The notes: a model not told the origin generated them from the sequence alone. 42,914 nt of DNA from UMGS172 sp045546555 (GCA_045546555.1 JAZQCY010000040.1:1-42914); one strand, 5' to 3'. Positions 7,101 to 14,863 are shown, numbered from the stretch's first letter. Made by a program: numbers and translations.

Positions 7101-7150
7101 AAACGCCTTCAACGGAGAAACTCTGTTGAAGGCGTTTGTTGTTTATTGTT
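7101..7150. terminator. Bidirectional intrinsic terminator
   Basis: A 17-bp stem AAACGCCTTCAACGGAG / CTCTGTTGAAGGCGTTT (7101-7117 and 7121-7137, one G-T pair) with a 3-base loop. It is T-rich after it on the plus strand and has a run of seven T on the minus strand. It ends the PgsA-like gene and would also stop any minus-strand transcript through 7143-7232. Confidence 0.9.
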
Positions 7151-7232
7151 TTAATGCCTTAGTGAGCATCTCGGTCACCTTGGAAAGCTCATCTGAAAGC
7201 ACTGAAATTATGGATGCTCTTTCATTTTCCAT
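7143..7232 (-). pseudogene. Possible 3' remnant of a lost gene or small ORF (29 codons)
   Basis: A minus-strand frame ends with TAA immediately upstream of the terminator at 7101-7137. The last 29 codons, beginning MENERASIISVLSDELSKV, encode an amphipathic, protein-like helix ending in Lys-Gln. There is no ribosome binding site before the Met, and the frame is closed by TGA 27 bases further up. It may be the tail of a degraded gene that once used this terminator. No family recognised. The remainder of the 301-base gap at 7099-7399 holds only the two terminators. Confidence 0.3.
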
Positions 7233-7325
7233 ATTTACGCATACGTACGGTGTCGCTATTCATGATAAAGCGCAGTTAAACACCCATCAGTTATATACGA
7301 CATCGTTTTTTAGTTCATAAACAAA

Positions 7326-7373
7326 ACCTCATCCCGATGGTTTACTTTTAAAAAGTGACCATCAAAATGAGGT
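7326..7373 (-). terminator. Terminator of the AraC-family gene
   Basis: Long interrupted hairpin: ACCTCAT/ATGAGGT at the base (7326-7332 and 7367-7373), GATGGT/ACCATC in the middle and an ACTTTT/AAAAGT tip. On the minus strand it is followed by TTTTGTTTAT. It lies 27 bases beyond the stop of the regulator at 7400. Confidence 0.75.
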
Positions 7374-7399
7374 GATTGTCAATCGATTTATACTAAAAC

Positions 7400-8176
7400 T
7401 CAGAGCATCAGCTGTGACTGCTGACTGCGGTATTCCGATGGGGTGTAGCCCGTGGCTGTCTTAAATGCACGGCTGAAGTGATAAACGCTGGAATAGCCGC
7501 ATTCCTCCGCAACCTGACTTACGGGCGTACCCGAGTTTTTCAAAAGCTGTTTTGCACGTGAAACACGCAACGTGGTTATATACTGCTTGGGCGATACACC
7601 AAACTCACGGTTGAAAAGCCTTCTTAAATATACCTCGCTTATGCGTGATATGTTGGCTAACGTCGTAAGGTTAAGGTCGGCTCGGTCAATGTTTTCTTCA
7701 ATATATTCAATTGCAGGGGTCAGCATGGGATTGAAGGATGAGGGCTTGGCCTCGGTGGCAAGTCGGCTGACAATGTTGTAAAGCACCGCAAGGGATTTTA
7801 CACGGTAGTCGGTCTTGCGAAGCATTGCAAGGTGCTGCAGCATTTCATAATCGTTAAGGTAAGGCTCGATATTGCTGATAGGGACTGCAAAAAACTCGTC
7901 GGGGCAGTAGTCATCGGTGCAGTAAAAGTTTATAACGGGAAATTCGCCCGAGGCGTTGCAATGAAGCTCATAGTCCTGACCCTTGGGCAACAAAATCGCA
8001 TGCTCGGGGTCGGATACAAAGCGCTTGCCATTGTGGATATAGGTTATCTTACCCGAAAGACAGAACGATATGGCATACGATGTTCTGTGGGTTACGTGGT
8101 ATACCTCACCCTTGCTTCGGGTGACCGTTGTGAGCGAACCGATATTACTGACGGTTATTTTTTCAAAGGGGTTCAT
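7400..8176 (-). CDS. AraC-family transcriptional regulator
   Basis: DNA-binding activator of 258 aa. The N-terminal half (about 10-110) resembles the small-molecule-binding cupin domain of AraC proteins. The last 100 residues form the double helix-turn-helix, including LANISRISEVYLRRLFNREF and the signature GYSSVYHFSRAFKTATGYTP. Start choice: an in-frame ATG at 8209 lies against the -10 box and would be at or before the transcription start, so ATG 8176, with AGAGGT 8 bases upstream, is taken. It is divergent from the dehydrogenase and dehydroquinase-like genes and is their likely regulator; the 18-bp motif at 8264-8281 and 813-830 is a candidate target. The effector is unknown, probably the substrate of the adjacent enzymes or binding protein. 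Confidence 0.93.
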   Translation of the reverse strand: MNPFEKITVSNIGSLTTVTRSKGEVYHVTHRTSYAISFCLSGKITYIHNGKRFVSDPEHAILLPKGQDYELHCNASGEFPVINFYCTDDYCPDEFFAVPISNIEPYLNDYEMLQHLAMLRKTDYRVKSLAVLYNIVSRLATEAKPSSFNPMLTPAIEYIEENIDRADLNLTTLANISRISEVYLRRLFNREFGVSPKQYITTLRVSRAKQLLKNSGTPVSQVAEECGYSSVYHFSRAFKTATGYTPSEYRSQQSQLML

Positions 8177-8209
8177 CAAGTCAGACCTCTTTCGTGAATT
8201 TATGTCCAA

Positions 8210-8238
8210 ATTATACTGTTTTCAATAAACTTGCGCAA
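8210..8238 (-). promoter_or_regulatory. Promoter of the AraC-family gene
   Basis: Minus strand: TTGCGC (8238-8233), 17-base spacer, perfect TATAAT (8215-8210). Transcription would begin near 8203, which excludes the upstream ATG at 8209 as the start codon. The -35 lies within the 10-bp palindrome CTTGCGCAAG (8230-8239). Confidence 0.75.
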
Positions 8239-8263
8239 GCAAAATCAAAAAAATAGTATCGAA

Positions 8264-8281
8264 AATGTTAAATTGTATCGT
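8264..8281. promoter_or_regulatory. Candidate AraC-regulator site, copy 2
   Basis: AATGTTAAATTGTATCGT, matching 813-830 at 17 of 18 positions. It ends 8 bases before the -35 of the dehydrogenase promoter, the usual place for an AraC-type activator, and lies within the divergent region shared with the regulator gene. The assignment is inferred from position and recurrence. Confidence 0.5.
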
Positions 8282-8289
8282 TTTTATTA

Positions 8290-8318
8290 TTTACAAATCC
8301 AAAATTTGGGGTTATACT
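8290..8318 (+). promoter_or_regulatory. Promoter of the dehydrogenase / dehydroquinase-like operon
   Basis: TTTACA (8290-8295), 17-base spacer, TATACT (8313-8318), then AGGAGGG and ATG at 8345. The transcript leader is short, about 20 bases. Confidence 0.7.
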
Positions 8319-8344
8319 TAACGAAAACACAGGAGGGTTGTACT

Positions 8345-9100
8345 ATGCTGTTTGAAAATAAAACACTCATAGTTACAGGTGGCGCTTCGGGCATGGGACT
8401 GCTTACGGGTCAGTGCTTTGCCAAGGAAGGCGGTAACGTTGTACTGGTCGATATCAATCTTGAAAAGGTTGAAAAGTGCGCCGAGGATATCTGTTCTGAG
8501 GGTGGCAAGGCTATCGGCCTTAAATGTGATGTCAGAAATTATGACGAGGTCTTGGCTGTTTGTAAGAAAGCCTTTGAAGAGTTCGGCAGTATCGACGTCA
8601 TGGTAAATATGGCGGGTGGAGCCGAAACGAGAATGCTGGGTGTCCAAGGCGGACTTGAATTTCCTGACATTCCCATTGATGTTTACGATTGGGGTATCGA
8701 CGTTAACTTAAAGGGTCAGTTTTATTTTGATCACGCAGTAATGAAATATATGCGTGACCAGAAAAGCGGCGTTATCATCAATATAGGCTCTATCACCGGT
8801 CAGGAGGGCTGTGCAAGTAATGTTGCATATTCAACCTCTAAAAGCGGAGCTATGAACGGTCTTACCAAGTCGCTTGCGCTTTACGGCTCAAAGTACGGTA
8901 TCCGTTGCGTCTGCATCTCTCCCGGTCCCGTGTTGACCCGCCCCGGTATGGCTCACATGAAAACAGCTTTAGGCCGAGCCGCCGAGCCGCAGGAGATAGT
9001 CGATGCAATTTTATTCTTTGCATCTGATAAGAGTGCATTCACCACAGGCGTAAATATTTTGATTGACGGCGGACGATATATTGCCCGTGACCGTACATAA
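8345..9100 (+). CDS. Short-chain dehydrogenase/reductase (SDR)
   Basis: Classical NAD(P)-dependent SDR oxidoreductase, 251 aa, the usual length. It has a Rossmann motif TGGASGMG (11-18), Asp in VVLVDIN suggesting NAD(H) preference, NMAGG, the catalytic Ser in the SITGQEG segment, Tyr162-x3-Lys166, and the end motif GVNILIDGG. It interconverts a hydroxyl and a keto group on an unidentified substrate. ATG 8345 follows AGGAGGG; the longer open frame upstream runs through the promoter and is rejected. It is first in an operon with the dehydroquinase-like gene 12 bases downstream and is likely controlled by the divergent AraC protein. With that partner, a quinate/shikimate-type dehydrogenase role is conceivable but not shown by the sequence. 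Confidence 0.92.
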   Translation: MLFENKTLIVTGGASGMGLLTGQCFAKEGGNVVLVDINLEKVEKCAEDICSEGGKAIGLKCDVRNYDEVLAVCKKAFEEFGSIDVMVNMAGGAETRMLGVQGGLEFPDIPIDVYDWGIDVNLKGQFYFDHAVMKYMRDQKSGVIINIGSITGQEGCASNVAYSTSKSGAMNGLTKSLALYGSKYGIRCVCISPGPVLTRPGMAHMKTALGRAAEPQEIVDAILFFASDKSAFTTGVNILIDGGRYIARDRT

Positions 9101-9112
9101 GAGGTGAGAAAA

Positions 9113-9877
9113 ATGAAACCATCCTTTAAAAACGCCGACCGTCCCTTGCTTTGTGCAATGGTTCAGTCGGAAACGGTAGATGAGGCTATTGCCATCATCG
9201 CCAATTCGGAATATGACGGTGCCGAAAGCTACGGCATTCAGCTTGAAAATCTCAGACGTGATCAGCGTACAGAGGATAATCTTAAAAGATTGTTTGCCGC
9301 CTGCAAAGACCGTCCTATATACGTTACCTGCTATCGCAATTCGCACAGCACGGGAATGACCGATGATGAGTGTGCAGAGTATATGATTACGGCCGCAAAA
9401 TGCGGTGCAACGCTCATCGACGTTATGGGTGACCTTTATTGTCCCGAACCCATTGAGATAACCTATAACACCGAGGCGGTCATTAAGCAGGAGCGTCTTA
9501 TCAAAAAGCTTCACGACTTGGGTGCTGAGGTACTTATCTCGTCCCATTTCCATAGGTTTATTGATGAGGAGGGCGTTGTCAAAATAGCCAAGGAGCAGGA
9601 GCGCAGAGGTGCCGACATTTGCAAAATGGTTTCCTTTGCCACCACCGAGGATGAGCTTGTGGCTGACCTTGCAATATGCCACCGCCTTAAAAAGGAACTG
9701 AACTCAAAGTACTTATTTTTGGCCAACGGCTCACACTGCAAGCTTCTCCGTCAGATAGGCCCGATGCTGGGTGTTTGTATGTGGCTGTGTGTTCAGCGCT
9801 ACAGACCTATCAATTCCAAGGAACAGCCTCAGTTGAGATCGATGCGTGAAATGCGCAGCAATATGGCGTGGTTCTGA
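9113..9877 (+). CDS. Type I 3-dehydroquinate dehydratase-like (aldolase-fold) protein
   Basis: 254 aa, the length of type I dehydroquinases (AroD), which dehydrate 3-dehydroquinate through a Lys Schiff base. Key positions appear kept: Arg75 in TCYRNSHSTG (compare the substrate Arg of FRS/TFR), His145 in SSHFHRF (compare SYHDF), Schiff-base Lys171 in GADICKMV, and Arg213. The rest is divergent: the N-terminal EWR-type motif is replaced by DGAESYG, and the C-terminus is unlike AroD. It is therefore a distant homologue that may act on a related catabolic substrate. ATG 9113 has GAGGTG upstream; the GTG at 9104 is inside that site. It is second gene after the SDR, under the likely AraC control, so more probably catabolic than the housekeeping aromatic pathway. 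Confidence 0.75.
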   Translation: MKPSFKNADRPLLCAMVQSETVDEAIAIIANSEYDGAESYGIQLENLRRDQRTEDNLKRLFAACKDRPIYVTCYRNSHSTGMTDDECAEYMITAAKCGATLIDVMGDLYCPEPIEITYNTEAVIKQERLIKKLHDLGAEVLISSHFHRFIDEEGVVKIAKEQERRGADICKMVSFATTEDELVADLAICHRLKKELNSKYLFLANGSHCKLLRQIGPMLGVCMWLCVQRYRPINSKEQPQLRSMREMRSNMAWF

Positions 9878-9888
9878 TAAAATAATAC

Positions 9889-9917
9889 TTTAAAAATGTA
9901 GCACAATGCGCTAAAAT
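9889..9917 (+). promoter_or_regulatory. Possible promoter of the quinone-oxidoreductase-like gene
   Basis: TTTAAA (9889-9894), 17-base spacer, TAAAAT (9912-9917), in AT-rich DNA between the dehydroquinase-like gene and the start at 9959. It is a moderate match. Confidence 0.4.
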
Positions 9918-9958
9918 ATTAAATGGGTTAAAATTATTTTGATATAAGGAGATAAATT

Positions 9959-10948
9959 ATGAAAGCAATTTTGGTTGGAAAAAATCAGGAGCTTACCTGG
10001 TCAAACGTACCCGATCCCGTTATTAACGACGAAGAGGTACTTGTAAAGATTCATTATGCGGCTTTGAACCGTGCCGATCTTATGCAGCGTGCAGGTGATT
10101 ATCCGCCGCCTCCCGGTGCTCCCGAATGGATGGGTCTTGAAATTTCGGGCGTTGTTGAGAAGGTTGGCTCCGTTGCCGCCGAAAAGGGCAAGTTCAAGAT
10201 TGGCGACAAGGTCTGCGCTCTGCTTGGCGGAGGCGGCTATGCCGAATACGTCAGCGTTAAGTATGATATGCTGATGCCCGTTCCCGAAAACTGCTCGATG
10301 ATCGAGGCCGCCGCTATGCCCGAGGCATTTGCAACGGCATACCTTAACCTCTTTATCGAGGGTAAGATCCAGGAAGGCAACACCCTTTTGATGAATGCCG
10401 GTGCAAGCGGTCTTGCAAGCGTTGTCATTCCTATGGCAAAGGCATTCGGCATCCGTGTCATCACCACTATTATTGATGAGGAAAAGAGAGCCGCTGTTGA
10501 AAAATTGGGCGCCGATATTGTTGTCAACACCCGTAACGAGGATATCGTAGAGGTTCTCAAAAAGCAGTTGGAGGAGGGTCACAGCGTTGACGTTGCTATC
10601 GACTGCCTCGGCGGTGAGATTATGGGCAAATGCATCCATTACCTCACCCACGGCGCACGTTGGATCATGATCGCCGCTTTGGCAGGTCAGATGACCGAGA
10701 TCGATCTGAAAAATATCTACGTCCGCAACGTCCGTATCATCGGAAGCACCCTGCGTTCACGTAAGCCCGAGGTCAAGGCACAGATCCTGGCCGAATTGGT
10801 TGAAAACGTATGGCCCAAGGTATCTGCAGGACTTGTCAAGCCCACTATTTTCGCCGTCTTGCCCATCACCGAGGCCGAAGCCGCACATGACCTTTTGGCT
10901 CACGACAAGAGCTGTGGCAAGGTCGTTCTTGAGGTTGTCAAGGACTAA
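9959..10948 (+). CDS. Zinc-free medium-chain reductase, NAD(P)H quinone oxidoreductase type
   Basis: Medium-chain dehydrogenase/reductase of 329 aa, close to the PIG3/quinone oxidoreductase group. The N-terminal GroES-like part contains NRADLMQRAGDYPPPPGAP, the hallmark of that group, and lacks zinc-binding Cys/His sets. The nucleotide-binding region has NAGASGLASVVIPMAKAFG followed by LGADIVVNT. The predicted reaction is NAD(P)H-dependent reduction of quinones or enones. The C-terminus ends GKVVLEVVKD, typical of the family. ATG 9959 follows AAGGAGAT. It lies 81 bases after the dehydroquinase-like gene, so it may share its transcript or use its own promoter. A clear terminator follows. Confidence 0.9.
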   Translation: MKAILVGKNQELTWSNVPDPVINDEEVLVKIHYAALNRADLMQRAGDYPPPPGAPEWMGLEISGVVEKVGSVAAEKGKFKIGDKVCALLGGGGYAEYVSVKYDMLMPVPENCSMIEAAAMPEAFATAYLNLFIEGKIQEGNTLLMNAGASGLASVVIPMAKAFGIRVITTIIDEEKRAAVEKLGADIVVNTRNEDIVEVLKKQLEEGHSVDVAIDCLGGEIMGKCIHYLTHGARWIMIAALAGQMTEIDLKNIYVRNVRIIGSTLRSRKPEVKAQILAELVENVWPKVSAGLVKPTIFAVLPITEAEAAHDLLAHDKSCGKVVLEVVKD

Positions 10949-10969
10949 AATACAGTCTGTCTTAAATTT

Positions 10970-11005
10970 AACCGATCTGTTTCAGTTGAAACAGGTCGGT
11001 TTTTT
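10970..11005 (+). terminator. Intrinsic terminator
   Basis: 14-bp stem AACCGATCTGTTTC / GAAACAGGTCGGTT (one G-T pair), loop AGTT, then a T-run to 11005. It ends the quinone-oxidoreductase-like gene. Confidence 0.92.
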
Positions 11006-11094
11006 ATATATTCCGTACACCGTACCCCGTGGCGGCATAAAATGTAGGGGTGGGCTTGTATAAACCTATCCAATGTTAAAAGGAGGGATGAAAA

Positions 11095-11319
11095 ATGAAA
11101 AAGGTTCAACTTGTCACGACTACTGCAACCTACGCCAACAAGGCCAAGGCGGCTTTAAGGGCCAAGGGCATTGCCGCCGAGGTCAGAAAGGTGCAGGGCG
11201 GCACGGCGGCAGGCTGTCTTTTTGGGATAGTTGTCGCTGCTGAAGACCTTGAAAGTGTCAAGAGTATTTTAGGAAATGAAAATGTCAGGATAATAGCCGA
11301 AAAGGAGGTGCAAATTTGA
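11095..11319 (+). CDS. DUF3343 protein (putative Se/S carrier-like)
   Basis: 74-aa cytoplasmic protein of the DUF3343 family, whose members are proposed sulfur or selenium carriers found beside NifS-like enzymes. It begins KKVQLVTTTATYANKAKAALR, a beta-alpha start with basic helix, and contains the conserved segment GGTAAGCLFGIVVAAED with a single Cys in a Gly-Cys-Leu-Phe-Gly loop, a plausible thiol/persulfide carrier residue. ATG 11095 follows AGGAGGG. Its stop overlaps the TTG start of the class V aminotransferase by 3 bases (TTGA), indicating coupled translation and a shared pathway. The carrier role is family-level speculation. Confidence 0.8.
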   Translation: MKKVQLVTTTATYANKAKAALRAKGIAAEVRKVQGGTAAGCLFGIVVAAEDLESVKSILGNENVRIIAEKEVQI

Positions 11320-12464
11320 TTTATTTTGATAATGCGGCCACCACTGGCCACAAGCCGCCCGAGGTTATCTCGGCCGTTAACCGTGCGTTGAGTGAATACT
11401 CTGTCAATCCCGGCCGTGGAGGCTACGACCGCTCGGTGGAATGCACCGAAAGGATATACGAATGCCGCAAAAAGCTATCCGATATGTTCAAAGCCAACGC
11501 ACCCGAAAGGGTGATATTCACCGCCAACTGCACTGAAAGCATAAACTTTTGTTTAAAGGGCGTCTTACGCAAGGGTGACCACGTTGTGGCGTCAAGCCTT
11601 GAGCATAACGCCGTTGCAAGACCGTTGTATAAGCTGCAAAGATCGGGGGTAGAGGTCGATTATGCCGAGGTCATTTTCGGTGACCCCGATGCCACGGCAA
11701 GGTCGTTTGAACGGCTGATAAGACCCGATACACGGCTGGTGGTCTGCACACACGCCTCCAACGTTACGGGCGAGATCTTGCCCATAGAGCTTATAGGTGA
11801 GATATGCGCCGAAAGAGGAGTGCCGTTTTTGGTGGATGCCGCCCAAACGGCAGGCATAGTTGATATAAATATGCAAAAGTGCAAGATAGACTATCTGTGT
11901 ATTGCTCCGCATAAAGGGCTGTATGCTCCGATGGGTACGGGTGTGCTGATAGCCTTGGGTGAAATACCCGATACGCTTTTTGAGGGCGGAACGGGCTCGT
12001 TGTCGACAAGCTATGACCAGCCCAAGGACTACCCCGAGCGCTTTGAAAGCGGAACGGTCAACGTGCCGGGGATAATGGGCATTTCGGCAGGTGTCGATTT
12101 TGTCCGCAAAAAGGGGATAGACAATATCTACCGTCACGAGCTTGAGCTGATGACCTATATCTACGACCGACTGAAAAGCATCAAGGGTGTCGTGCTTTAT
12201 ACCGAAAGGCCAACGGTGGGACGCTTCGTGCCGACGCTGTCCTTTAATATAAGCGGAATGGACAGTACAACTGCGGCAACCCACCTTGCCAAGAAGGGAA
12301 TAGCCGTAAGAGCAGGCCTCCATTGCGCTTCAATGGCTCATCGAAGGCTTGGAACGGTCGATATCGGAACGGTCAGAATATGCTGCTCGGTGTTCAATAA
12401 CCGTCAACAAGCCGACAAACTGCTGAACGCCGTAAAAAATGTTGTAAATTTTTATAAAAAATGA
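11316..12464 (+). CDS. Class V aminotransferase, cysteine desulfurase-like (NifS/SufS type)
   Basis: PLP-dependent enzyme of 382 aa that probably removes sulfur (or selenium) from cysteine (or selenocysteine). Features: FDNAATT start, THASNVTG, DAAQTAG for the cofactor, PLP Lys200 in APHKGLYAPMG, and the active-site Cys337 in RAGLHCASMAH, as in group II desulfurases. It begins with TTG preceded by AGGAGGTG, overlapping the DUF3343 gene. No SUF or ISC scaffold is nearby, so the DUF3343 protein is the likely partner. It could alternatively be a selenocysteine lyase. Confidence 0.9.
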   Translation: MIYFDNAATTGHKPPEVISAVNRALSEYSVNPGRGGYDRSVECTERIYECRKKLSDMFKANAPERVIFTANCTESINFCLKGVLRKGDHVVASSLEHNAVARPLYKLQRSGVEVDYAEVIFGDPDATARSFERLIRPDTRLVVCTHASNVTGEILPIELIGEICAERGVPFLVDAAQTAGIVDINMQKCKIDYLCIAPHKGLYAPMGTGVLIALGEIPDTLFEGGTGSLSTSYDQPKDYPERFESGTVNVPGIMGISAGVDFVRKKGIDNIYRHELELMTYIYDRLKSIKGVVLYTERPTVGRFVPTLSFNISGMDSTTAATHLAKKGIAVRAGLHCASMAHRRLGTVDIGTVRICCSVFNNRQQADKLLNAVKNVVNFYKK

Positions 12465-12474
12465 AAAATAACTA

Positions 12475-12504
12475 TTGATTATCATGGCTTTAGTATGTTA
12501 AAAT
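12475..12504 (+). promoter_or_regulatory. Promoter of cdaA-cdaR
   Basis: TTGATT (12475-12480), 18-base spacer, TAAAAT (12499-12504), 36 bases ahead of the cdaA start at 12541. Confidence 0.55.
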
Positions 12505-12540
12505 AAATTATGAATTGATTAAGCGAAAGGATGTGTGGCA

Positions 12541-13473
12541 ATGGCAGAGTTTTTTATCACCGCATGGGAATTTACCGTCGGCTTTTTTAAGCAGCTTTTG
12601 TTGGCCTTTGCCGACTTCCGTATCCGTGATGCGATAGATATTCTTATCGTTGCCTTTGTTATTTATAAGGCTATCGGATTTTTCAAGGAGACCCGTGCCA
12701 AGGTTTTGATAAAAGGTCTTTTGTTGCTCCTTGGTATTTGGTTTGTTGCACAATGGTTTGACCTTATCAGTATCAAATGGCTGTTGATGAAGTTCTTTGA
12801 TTATGCCATTATCGCCGTTGCGATCATCTTCCAACCCGAATTGCGCCACGCCTTGGAGCGTGTCGGTCACAGTAAGCTTGGCAACCTCGGTGTCGGACAG
12901 ACAACCGCCGATTCCGAAGCCGTGCAAAGAAGCATTGACGAGGTCTGTAAGGCCTGCGCCTCTATGCAGGAGCAAAAGATAGGCGCTTTGATAGTTTTTG
13001 AAAGATCGACCCCCTTGGGAGAGGTTGTTGCGACGGGAACCACTGTCGACGCTGCCATCTCGCAGGAGCTTGTGGGTAACATATTCTACCCCAAGTCACC
13101 CTTGCACGACGGAGGCATGGTCGTCAGAAACTGCCGTGTGGCAGCCGCAGGCTGTATTTTACCGTTGACCTCAAACAATCAGTTGAGCAAGGAGCTCGGC
13201 ACACGCCACAGAGCCGCCGTCGGTATGAGCGAATCGTCCGATTCGGTCGTGGTCGTTGTTTCGGAGGAGACCGGTGTTATCTCGGTCTGCATCAACGGTG
13301 TTATTGAGCGTGGCTTTAATCAGATAAGCCTCCGTGAGCGCTTGTATAAGGAACTCATCACGGTTGAGGACGAGGGTAAGAAAAACATTTTTGCCCGCTG
13401 GTTTGGTAAGAAGGATAACCCCAAAGCTACCGAAACCAAAAACGAAAAGCTTGAAGACGATACGAAAGAATAA
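12541..13473 (+). CDS. cdaA: Diadenylate cyclase CdaA
   Basis: Membrane-bound enzyme that makes cyclic di-AMP from two ATP, governing potassium and osmotic balance. 310 aa: about three N-terminal membrane helices (to residue 90), a helical linker containing FQPELRHALERVG, then the DAC domain with the first motif LHDGG (D190-G-G) and second RHR (222-224). Most family members have DGA; Gly in the third position is a mild variant. After the domain, an acidic/Lys tail ends the protein. The open frame allows GTG 12535, but ATG 12541 is better spaced from AAAGGATG. Followed 29 bases later by cdaR, the standard pairing in Firmicutes. The usual third gene glmM is absent here. Confidence 0.93.
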   Translation: MAEFFITAWEFTVGFFKQLLLAFADFRIRDAIDILIVAFVIYKAIGFFKETRAKVLIKGLLLLLGIWFVAQWFDLISIKWLLMKFFDYAIIAVAIIFQPELRHALERVGHSKLGNLGVGQTTADSEAVQRSIDEVCKACASMQEQKIGALIVFERSTPLGEVVATGTTVDAAISQELVGNIFYPKSPLHDGGMVVRNCRVAAAGCILPLTSNNQLSKELGTRHRAAVGMSESSDSVVVVVSEETGVISVCINGVIERGFNQISLRERLYKELITVEDEGKKNIFARWFGKKDNPKATETKNEKLEDDTKE

Positions 13474-13502
13474 CATTTTTAAAAGAAAGGAAGTGACGGA
13501 GC

Positions 13503-14849
13503 ATGAGCTTTCATCCGCTGAAATTTGTAAGACAGCTGTTTGATAATAAGAAATTTCTTGTTGCATTCTCGCTTGTGTGCGCCGTCATATTCTGGCTTGT
13601 AATCGATATAACCGAGAATCCGATCCGAGAGGTCACTATTTCGGATATACAGATAACCGTAAGCAACCAAAGGGATGATAACGGCACCGAGCTGAAGGTG
13701 GTCAGTGAATACGAGGATAGCCTTTCGGTTACGGTGAGCGGTCCCGGATATATAGTATCCACCGTTCAGAAAGAGGATATTATTGTAACCGTAAAGCCCT
13801 CTACCGATGTAAACAAGCCCGGCACCTATACCCTTGATATCGGTGCAACCGTCAACGTTACAGACTGCTCGGTTGTTAAGATCTCACAGTCCTATATCAC
13901 GGTCGTTTATGATTACGATACCGCCGCCGATATTCCGGTTGAGATCAATACCACTGCCTTCCAGCAGTTATTGCCGCAGGATCGTGAGATATTCAGAAGC
14001 TTTTTGAAGAACAACGCCGACGGTGCTGAGCTTTCAACGCTCAAGGTCACAGGTCCGTCCGAGGTCATCGGTTTGATAGAAAAGGTAGTTGTTACCCCGA
14101 CCGTTCCCGATGACACCACACCTGAATCCCACAGCTTTGAGGGAACGTTGGTGTTCTTTGATAAATCGGGTAACGTTGTTGACGCCTCACAGCTGGTGTA
14201 TAACTCCGATACTGTTGTCAGAGTAATTGTTTACAAGGTGGCCGACGTACCGCTTAAACCCACCTTTACCAATCTGCCGCTTTGCTATTCCTCGCTCGAA
14301 GGCGGGTTGCCACCCTATGAATTGAAGCGCTACAATGGCAACGCAAAGACAAATGAAGCTTTGACTCACGTAAAGGTCAGAGGCCCCGTTGAGGTAATGG
14401 ATGAGCTTGTAAAAACCGGCTTGAGCCTGGCACCTATAGATTTTATGCAGGTCAATGCCGATAACACCTCGTTTAACGTTTCCTTTGTTTTGGAAAACGG
14501 TGTTGAGATTGTTGACGGCACCGAGGAGGTAACCGTAAAGCTTAATTTAGGCTCATTAAAAACCACCACGGTTGAAATAGATGCCAAGAGCATTAAGTTT
14601 GTCGGTCTGCCTGAGGGGTTGAAGGCTTCTTCAAGCCTTACCAAGCCTATAAAGGTTACGATCTGCTACGACCGCAATAAAACCTCTGCCACCAAAGCCA
14701 AAAGCGGTATTGTCCTGCAGGTCGATTGCAGTGGTGTTACCAATGCTTCAAGTGTTACCAAGCCGATCACGGCAACCACATCTTCAAAGGATATTTACGC
14801 TTGGGCGACCTCGATAAATCCCAACGAAACCACCTTTGTAGTAAAATAG
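13503..14849 (+). CDS. cdaR: YbbR-domain protein, CdaA regulator CdaR
   Basis: 448-aa protein with a short cytoplasmic N-terminus, one membrane segment (about residues 18-36, FLVAFSLVCAVIFWLVI) and an extracellular array of beta-rich YbbR repeats. Repeated elements such as VTVSGP, LKVTGPSEVI and VKVRGPVEVM mark successive repeats. Members bind and modulate CdaA and so tune c-di-AMP level. It starts at ATG 13503 after AAAGGAAGTGA and is directly downstream of cdaA in one transcript, ended by the terminator at 14864. Confidence 0.9.
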   Translation: MSFHPLKFVRQLFDNKKFLVAFSLVCAVIFWLVIDITENPIREVTISDIQITVSNQRDDNGTELKVVSEYEDSLSVTVSGPGYIVSTVQKEDIIVTVKPSTDVNKPGTYTLDIGATVNVTDCSVVKISQSYITVVYDYDTAADIPVEINTTAFQQLLPQDREIFRSFLKNNADGAELSTLKVTGPSEVIGLIEKVVVTPTVPDDTTPESHSFEGTLVFFDKSGNVVDASQLVYNSDTVVRVIVYKVADVPLKPTFTNLPLCYSSLEGGLPPYELKRYNGNAKTNEALTHVKVRGPVEVMDELVKTGLSLAPIDFMQVNADNTSFNVSFVLENGVEIVDGTEEVTVKLNLGSLKTTTVEIDAKSIKFVGLPEGLKASSSLTKPIKVTICYDRNKTSATKAKSGIVLQVDCSGVTNASSVTKPITATTSSKDIYAWATSINPNETTFVVK

Positions 14850-14863
14850 AAAAACAAAATCTG

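Noticed and set aside
8231..8344. Upstream extension of the SDR reading frame
   Set aside because: It runs through the -35, -10 and the candidate AraC site; the true start at 8345 has an AGGAGGG site and begins at the Rossmann strand.
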